Of a stretch of DNA of 64,000 bases, positions 46,801 to 55,800 are shown in pieces. This stretch comes from Takakia lepidozioides (taxonomy: Eukaryota > Streptophyta > Takakiopsida > Takakiales > Takakiaceae), in the NCBI GenBank assembly GCA_030704615.1, contig CM060734.1, positions 34,552,042 through 34,616,041 on the forward strand. The letters run 5' to 3'. How positions within the stretch are numbered: position 1 is the stretch's first letter; each line of letters begins with the position of its first letter. The notes under the pieces were generated by a model that was given only the letters and a program-made list of their open reading frames with translations, was not told the DNA's origin and did no database searches. The position numbers were made by a program, and so were the translations under genes.

Positions 46801-49800
46801 GCTTCTTTTTCCTCTATTTCTCTCCTTTTTTTATCTCCTCTTCTCCTTCCTTCTTCTCTATTAGGCTCAAAACAGCAGGTTTCAAGCCCTCCTGGTATGC
46901 GACTTTTTTGAGCCCAATGGACTTTCTATCGCTTCCCTATAGCCACAAAATACAGAAGGGGTGGAAATGACATGCAAACAAGATGGCAACAGACTCGTCA
47001 GAAGAGAACTTAAGGAACTACATGTCAGGAGAACCTCTCTCAACAAAGCTCCATTTCTATCGGGAGACACTCTTGGTTCTCCGTGATGATACCTCCCTCC
47101 TCAGGGCATTGGGGCGGTTCAGAGTGGGCTCCCACAATCTACGGATAGAGACTGGTAGATGGGAAAATCTGCAACGGGAGGATCACCTATGCCCAGCGTG
47201 CACCGGGCGCAACCGGGAAATCGAAACTGAAGAACACTTCTTCTTTTATTGCCCTCTATACTATGACATCCGTGGGACATTCAACTGTCTATTCCGTGGA
47301 ACCCAATCTCTCACTGAAGCCTTCCCTTATGAGGATCAGAAATGCTTGGCAGCTTATCTGCATGAGGCCTTGACCCTTAGGCAATCCCTTGAGCAGTAGT
47401 TGCTTTTGGGCTGCTTTTGGCTGTCGTTTTGTCTTCTTTCTGTCCCATTAGCACTTTGAGCTTTCCGCGGATGTTATAAAGTACCATTTCATTTCATTTC
47501 TCTTTCTCCTCTTCTTCCTTTCCTCTTCCTTTACTTCGTCGTCACATTGCCACCCTATATGTTGCCGCCATAGCACCTTGCTGAGCATATAAGCAGCTGC
47601 TCGGCCCCTGTCTTTCCACAATCTACGGGTAGAGACTGGCAGATGGGAAAAAGGACTGCCTTTGCCCAGCTTGCACAGGGCGCAACCAGGAAATTGAATC
47701 TGAAGAACACTGCTTCTTTTATTGCCCGCTATATTACGAGATCCGTGGGAGATTCCACTGTCTATTCCGTGGAACTCAATCTCTCACTTAAGTCTTCCAC
47801 TATGAGGATCAGAAACGCTTGGCAGCTTACCTGCACGAGGCCTTCACCCTTAGACAATCCCTCGAGCAGTAGTTTTTTTTTGGCTCTGGTTTTGTTTCCT
47901 CTCATGTTTTTTTTCCCATTTTGTCCCATAAGCTCTTTGAGCTTTCCGCGGACGTTATAAAGTACCATTTCATTTCATTTCCTTCTTTTAGACAACTTCT
48001 TCTTCTACTGCCCTCTATACTACGAGATCCGTGGGAGATTCCACTGTTTATTCAGTGGAACCCAAACTCTCACTGATGTCTTTCACTATGAGGATCAAAA
48101 ATGCTTGGCAGCCTACCTACACGAGGCCTTCACCCTTAGACAATCGCTAGAACATTAATTGTGGTTTCTGGATTTGTTCCTCTCTCATGTTTTCTTCCAT
48201 TTTGTCCCATAAGCTCTACGAGCTTTCCGCGGACGTTATAAAGCACCATTTCATTTCATTTCTCCTCTTAGGCAATCCCTTCAGCAGAGTTGCATCTGGG
48301 CTGCTTTTGGCTGTGGTTTTGTCTCTTCTTTATTGTTTTCCCTTTTGTCCCATAAGCTCTTTGAGCTCTCTGCGGACGTTATAAAGTACCATTTCATTTC
48401 ATTTCATGTCCTTCTTTTAGACAAAGTGAAGTTTGGAGTTATATGACGTGACTTTATATTGGACCTTTGGGCCTCCATGGATGTAATGAAGTTAATTTTT
48501 CTGCTCTCCCTCATAAACCAACAGTGAATTCTACTCTCAATGGAGTCGTTGGGTTGTGTGCAGAGTTGCATGCTCTGTTCATCGCAGACTGTTAAACTTG
48601 CTTTCCCTTCTTTATCCCACTATGTTGTTGTGTTGTTCTGTCATGTCGATCGCAGGCTGTTAAACTTGCTCTCCTTCCTTTATAAAGCACCATTTCATTT
48701 CATTTATCTCTTCCCATCTCTGTCACGTTGATGTGGTTTCTTGTTCTTCTTTGTCCCTGGGGCCCCCTGTATATGTTCCCCGGGCATTGGGCCTAGTGTG
48801 GGCTCACATAGCCTGAGGATTGGGCAGATGGGATAAGCTGCAGCATGCCGAACTCCTGCGTCTAGCTTGAGCTAGTCAAGACAGGATGGAGATGGAGACT
48901 GAGGAAAGTTTCTTCTTTCACTGTCGTCTCTACTACTAAATCCGGGACCGCTACTTTTGTCTATTTAGAGATAGCCAATCCCTGACAGTGGTGTTCCATT
49001 ACGAGAACAGATGCCTTGTAACATCGACATGATGCTCTCCACCACTGATGACTTCTTTTATTTGTCCTTGTTCTACTGAGTATAGGCCCTCCAGGACTTC
49101 AGACGAACTGGATTTCTTCCTCTCGTGAGAGTTCTCTCCCATGAGAGTCCAACGTGCGTCGGCGCTTCGCCCACCAGGCCTTCCACCATATCCATGTCTA
49201 AACCTGGACAGATGGCGTGGAGGGAGAATTGCCTTCGAACTTATGACCAAGCAACTCCCCTACACTTCCCTACACTCCGCTACACCCCCCTACACTCCAA
49301 TGGTCCTGCATGTGCCCTCCTCTCAACCGATGGGCCAACCCCTTCGCCACTACACCATGAGGAGTGATGACCTTCAACAACTCCGGGAGCAAGTTATATG
49401 CTCCATGAATGGCTCATCTCCAAGGAAACACTACAACAGCACCTTGCTGTCTGTGATGAGGAGGTGGCAACCCTGTGAGCTGAAATTGTCCACTTGCAGG
49501 CTTGTTACTATGCTGATTGTTTTTACCTTGCATTCCTCTCGCTATAAAGACCCAATGGCATGATACATTGGGCGCCAAATCAAAGGCTTCAGTCCCCAAC
49601 CAAACATTTTAATAGGAGGGTGTTATTTTGCCCCTGCCGCATCTCCGCACAGTGGTCTTCACATGCACACAGACTCACCATATGTTTCATTGGAAGAGGA
49701 CCTTTCCCGTCTCCACACACCATACTGGACATTTTTCTGACCGGAAATTTCAATGCTCGTTCCCAAGATCGACCCCCCAAGACCCTTCACAGATTCAATC

Positions 49801-52800
49801 CTCACAGGGGAGCCTGGAACGACTCAGTGCTGATGTGTCTAGTGAAATCACAAGCTAGGTCCATCATTTACTCAAATTTGTCCTTGTATGTGTGGCGGGT
49901 GAACTGTTGGGAAGATGGGTAGCTGTTGGTGCCATTGTAAATGGCAAGCCAATGAACTGTGGTTTGCGCAAGTTTGCCTTCGTCGTCATAAAATGGTGCA
50001 TATCTATGAGTGGAAAAAGGTGAGCAGGTAGATGGGAGAGGGACAGGGAAGGATCGTAGGGCAGAGGCCCACACAGCCTTGTCATTAGTAGATGGTCGAT
50101 TGTTGATGGAAAGAAGGACTGAAGCAAGGCAGGTTTCGTAGTTGCCATGTGTACGGGAGTGTAGGGAGTAGTAAAGTGAATGTGTGGGTGTAACATAAGA
50201 GAAGGGGAAGGGAGCAGAGGTGGAAGAAATTGGACAGGAAGGACGAGTGGCTGGAGCCGTGATACCTTGAACAAACTGATGGTATCTTGCTGACATTGGA
50301 TACGGTGAAGGAAGAGAAATGGAGAGGTCTGGAAGTTAGGGGAAGATTGGTTGGAGAGTGATAGTGATATTCATGCCAAATTTGGACGTCTGTGATGGGG
50401 ATCAGGGTTTTGCGAGGTTTAAGAAGGGACCAAAAGGCATGGGGGAGAGGTTGACCTTTGCAATGAAGGTTGACAGAAGTTTGATGATGTAGGCTCATTT
50501 CTTAGATCTGATAAGAGACTTATAGTACTTCAGGGCTAAGTGTGTAAATTTGGAGAAGAATGGCAATGAAGGAGTAGTGATTTGACATGTCAAGGCTGTC
50601 AAGAAATTGCAGAATGGCACAGCAGTGGACCTGTCCGGGCTACAGAGTGAATTTATCAAGCATGCCAACAACGACTTTGGCCCCATTTATTGCACATCTC
50701 TTCAACGAGGCAGTGCAGCATGGCTTTTCAACAAAGTGGACAAAAGCATCATCCACCCCCTCTTCGAGAATGGTGACAAGCTCGAACCAACCGATTGTCA
50801 CACAATTATCGTTTCTTCATTGCTGGCTAAACTGTTTAGGGCAGTCGTAGCCATGGAACATGATGATTGGGCTGAAACCTCTCAACATTGAGATACTGGG
50901 TAGGCAGGCTTCCATCCTTTCTTAATATTATTTCACTCTTCAAACCATGGTAGAACGAGCAACCTATGATAAGAAAATGGTATATGCATGCATCATGGAC
51001 TTCCGAAAGGCCTTTGATTCAGTCCCTCCAGCCCTTCTTCTGGACGGATTACACAGGATGTTGGAGGTGTCAAGGCTATAGCCCTTGCACAGCACTCTGA
51101 GGACAGAACGGGATGGGTAGCTCAGTGGTAGAGCACCCCACCGGAAAGGGGGAGGTCCTAGGTTCAATCCCTAGCCCGACCACACGCCAGTGGCTTTCTG
51201 ACGCGGTATCAGAGCCAAGGATTGTGGCGGTGGTCAGAATGGGTGGGCATTAGCAATAAGGGCTATGCCTTGAGAGGGAGTGTTGGAGGTGTCAAGGCTG
51301 TAGCCCTTACACGGCACTCGGAGGACAGAACGGGACGGGTAGCTCAGTGGTAGAGCACCCCACCGGAATGGGGGAGGTCCTAGGTTCAATCCCTAGCCAG
51401 ACCCCACGCCAGTGGTTTACTGTGTCAGGATAGGGTCCCTCTGGACATCATATGGGCCATTAAATCCATGTACGAGACTGTCATTGGTACAACGACACCT
51501 TCACATCCTAGAAGACTTCTCCAAAGACTATGGGAGAGTCAACCTCAACAAAACCACAATCATCGTTTCCAATGGCCATGCTGATCAGAGATTCCTCATC
51601 AACCAGCAAGAGATTAAGGTTGTGAAATCATACCCATACCTGGGTCTGGTTATCCACTCACCCAAATTTCAATTTGCATCAACTGCTATGGACAGATTGA
51701 CTAAGGGCAAGGCTGCCTCCATAGGTCTTCAGGCTAAATGCAACAAATCCACCTGCGCCAAGGAATGCTTGGGGCTAGAGGTACAACACAGAATTTGCAT
51801 GTGTATCGCTACCGCTTCAAACCCTGGCCATCTTCCGGCTTATAATCTTTCTCAAGCCCTTCAACCCAAACGGCTGACAGCCTGGGACTTCGCAACCTCT
51901 ATCAGACGCAAAAACCTGGTATGATCAGGTCTCCAACTTTTTTGAGCACCACGGGCACTCCATTGCTTCCCTACTGCCACAAAATATGGAGGGATTGGAA
52001 ATTTCGTCCAAGACGGACCACGATATATGCATCAGACGAGAACTTATGAAACTTCACGTCAGGCAAACATGGAACCCAGCCAACCTTACGAGAAAACTGC
52101 GGTCATATTGAGAGACATTATTGGTCCTCCGTGACAAAAGAATCTTGAGGCCTAATTACCTGTCTGCAGCTCCATCTCCCTCTCTTGAAGGACATTGAAG
52201 AGGTTTAAGGTGGGCTGCCACAGTCTGCAGATAGATTGTACTCATAAGACGTTGTTTGCCGTAGCCTTGTGGCCATTGACCCCGCGCCCAGTTTGAGCGG
52301 GAACAAAAGGGACAGAACCTACCTCTGTCAGGGGCTGACGTTGGTAGTAAGACTTACCTCCATATAAAGAATTAATCCGGGTTTTCCAGATATCCTCTAG
52401 AAATCCCTTCACACAAGCATCAATCTGCTGTGTGTGATTTGCCCAAAAACTAGGCCTCAGGAGGGCCTGGGCTTTTGGCTCAGCCTCGAGACTTTCAAAG
52501 TTGGTAAACAGGGGTACAGGCACAATTCCCTTAATAGATTTGAAGAGAGCGTCTCTTTGGTGAGAGAACCCCGGACAGTGTATCAGAAAATGAATACTGT
52601 CTTCAGATTGCCCACACAACGGGCAATTGCACTCTCCCTTTCCTCTCTGCTTCTGTTTGCTGTTCAAAGATAGGCTTCCTGCCCTGAGTTTAAATTTCAG
52701 TCTAGTGCCGAGAGTGGGTAGACCCTTGAGGTCATCCAAGATGTCCTCCCCCATGTCACAGACTGGAAACAAGTTCAGGGAGTTCTCCTCCAATTGTAAT

Positions 52801-55800
52801 TGGGATGCACATATCCGGAAAGTTGTTCAAACTGGCAAGGGCAAAGCTCTGGGGCTCACTAAACTTTTCCACTGCAGAGGGGTCAACTCTGAGGTTAAGA
52901 AAACCATGCTTTGTCGCGTTATTAGACCTGCCTTGGAGTACGGATCTGCTATATGGGTTGATAACTCCAACCAGGCTAAGTCTCTAGAATCCATTCAAGT
53001 GGGGGTGCTTAAGGAGTGTATGTCAGCATGCTCCAAAACAGCCAATGTGGCTGTTCGGGGTGAGTTTGGCATTCCGTCCTTAAGCTCCCGACGAGATGAA
53101 TTCAAGGTCAGATGGTGGGGTCAGCTGCAACATATGCCCAACACCAGATATCCTAAATTAATCGACTCTATATCTTGGAAACAGGACCGCCCTGTCAAAC
53201 AGGCTAAGTCCTGGCAGAAGAGAGTAGAAGAGATCCTCAAGGACCTGGACCTGGATCCGCAAGTCTTGACCCTGCTGGATAAATCTGACTTAGAGGCTGT
53301 AGTGTCCTCAGCCATGTCTGTTGCCATGAGATTGTCTGATGAAAATGAAGTTAGGCAGTCTGCAGATAGAGACTGGTATGTGGGAAAACCTACAGCATGA
53401 GGACCGCCTGTGCCACGCTTGCACCCGGGATAACAGGAGGGAAATCGAAAGTGAAGGTCATTTCTTCTTTCACTGTCTTCTCTGATCTAATTTTCCAACA
53501 GGTTCACTCATATTTATTTGGTGGTCTATGAGTTCTGTGGGAGTTACTATTATCTATTCCGCCAATCTCTCACAGAGGTGCTCCATTATGAGGATCAGAA
53601 ACGCATTTCAGCATATCTGCAAGAGAAGAGGCGTCGATTGTTAGACAATTCCTCGATGATTCTTTTTGGGCTGCTTGTGGAGGACCCCCCTCTCTTTTTG
53701 TTTCATGCTTCCCTTGTCCCATAAGCTCTACGTCATAAAATTATCATTTCATTCCCTGCACGAGGTATTTGTTGTCGGGTGCCATTTGATGTTTTCAAAT
53801 GTTTTCGAAGTGTTTTCTTATTGTTCTACTTCATCCCATGGGACCTAGGTCCCCTGTGGACACTATAAAGTTTCCTTCTTTTCTTTGCATTCTTCTTCTT
53901 TCTAAAACATGCGGAGATTGAGTATGAACTGCACTCTCCTAACATACTGCACGTCCAGGATAGAATAGACAGGCTTTCTTCCAGGCCTTCACCCTTAGAC
54001 AATCCCTTGATGTTTTATTTTTGGCTTTGGTTTTGTTTCCTCTCTCATTTTTTTCCATTTTGTTCCATAAGCTCTATGAGCTTTCCGCGGACGTTATAAA
54101 GTACCATTTCATTTCATTTCCGCAGGGATAGACAACTTTGACAAAAGTAAGTGGAGCTTACTGAAAATCACATAGATATTGAACAAACTCAGTTTCTATG
54201 TATATTGAGGTCTATTTACACAACCTCAGCATCCAACAGATGAACCAGTGGTTAGGGCACAAGGCTGCCTTACAAGTGGTCGTGTTCAAAGGGTCTATGC
54301 TGGATGTCACCCACTATGGCAAACGGAGCTATAAAAGGGAAAGCGTTCGCTGGATCAACGGGACTTTTGAGTCCGTGGGGAGGTTTAGGCAACAGGGTTG
54401 CCCAGGTTACGGCTGTTAGAGAGTGTCCACTTCTGTTTAGCCCTTCAGGCTGAAGTGACCCCATAATTTTCTTCGACATGAGTCAACATTTACACCACCT
54501 CCTATCCAATTATTTGTCTCCGGGCTGCCATCAATATAGTGTTACTTCTACTCCAAAACCCTATCTCTCTTGCTCAAGAGAATTACAAAACATGAGTGTT
54601 GCCACTCACCTTGAGGTCCACTGCTTGCGAAGGGAGGTGGAGGAGTCGACTTCACAGTGGTGGATGTCTCGGAATGTTGTGATCTTGGATGGATCAAAGG
54701 CGGCGTGGACACTGCCATGCCAATGAATGCACCAAACGTTACTTCTAAGGCCCTAAAAACACAATATAATAACTCCCTTGCAACTAAAAGTTTGTTTGTA
54801 AGAAGCACAAGAGGCAGTTGGCATTCAACACTGCCAACTAAAGAGCAGAATTAGGGCTTCCATCCTGAAGATGAAAGATATCCTTATAAGTATCAAGATA
54901 TCTCCATACCTACAAATAAAGAACAAGTACTGATGAGAAGATCTGAACCAGAGGCTAGAGGGATTTTAAGAAGAAATGAAATGAAATGGTGCTTCTGGTT
55001 TTCTCTTTTTAGAAGAGAAAACCAGAAACAAACAGCAAAGGAAATGAAATGAAATGAAAAGGAAAGAAAATCAGGGACAAGAAGGGAAGAAAAAGAAGCA
55101 AGGACAATATAGACACGGATACAAACAAAACAACGAACACGGATACAGTAAACTGAAAATTGTGGTAGAGATTTGATGACTGTCATTAACCAAACCAAGA
55201 AGAAGAACAACATGTATGGTAGTGACAACCCACCATCACTTCCCCACCGACTTCATCAGTTCCTGACGGTGGTATTGGTCTATGCACAGAGCACAACCAA
55301 CTTACTGAGTTTCTGTCACATATACGGAAGTAAGTGGAAAGATCAGTCATGTAGTTGTCTACCACTTAAACAAAGTGTGAGGAAACAAGTCAAAGAAGGC
55401 CAAGAAAGTGAACATATGAGGGGATAAGAATGAAGAAGAAAAAGAAGAGAAAAAAAAACAGAGAAGAGAAGGAGGAAGAGATTAAGGGGTAAGTGAACTC
55501 CCTGTAGTAAGTGGGCTTCTACAAGCTCCCCACTTGACATCAGCGGAGTTGGGAATCGATCATCTCAAAGATGCTGAAAGCGATAGTCCAAACAAAAAGC
55601 CTTCCTTTCTAAGAAAGCGTCCTTTTGATGAGATGAGGTTGTGAGTAACGGAGAAGGATCAAACTTACCATTTGGAGAACAAAGAACGCTTTGGAGCTGA
55701 TGAAGATGAAAAGACTAAAAATGTGACAGCCTAGTAAACTCTGAACTCACATTTGAGAGATAAAATGAGATAGCCAGATCCAAGGTACAGAAAACTTTTT

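Larger units (their letters stand above)
51060..51420 (+). repeat. Tandem tRNA-derived element, period 222 bp
   Basis: The unit starts GTTGGAGGTGTCAAGGCT at 51060 and 51282. Each unit contains a tRNA-like 71-mer (51111-51181 and 51333-51403) with A-box TAGCTCAGTGGTAGAGC and B-box GGTTCAATCCC. The second unit stops soon after the tRNA part. It interrupts the RT frame of the LINE B copy. Confidence 0.8.
49350..53755 (+). mobile_element. LINE family B, long decayed copy with EN and RT pieces, itself invaded
   Basis: Endonuclease remnants come first (SPYVSLEEDLSRLHTPYW; LTGNFNARS at 49737-49761), then an inverted block (49865-50590). RT fingers follow (VDKSIIHPLFENGDKLEPTD; IIVSSLLAKLF), then RT motif A, IMDFRKAFDSVPPALLL, at 50995-51040. 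A tandem tRNA-like insertion (51060 to about 51410) splits RT. Then VKSYPYLGLVIHSPKFQF and the C-terminal knuckle region are interrupted by LINE A (52236-53355). The 3' end (CATAAGCTCTACGTCATAAA and a CATTTCATT tail) is near 53755. Frames are broken throughout. The whole lies in the large intron of the RNA-binding gene. Confidence 0.7.

Noticed and set aside
51111-51403. Two functional tRNA genes
   Set aside because: Missing U33, mismatches in acceptor and anticodon stems, and an anticodon that does not fit the variable loop; the 222-bp tandem context fits a SINE-like repeat.
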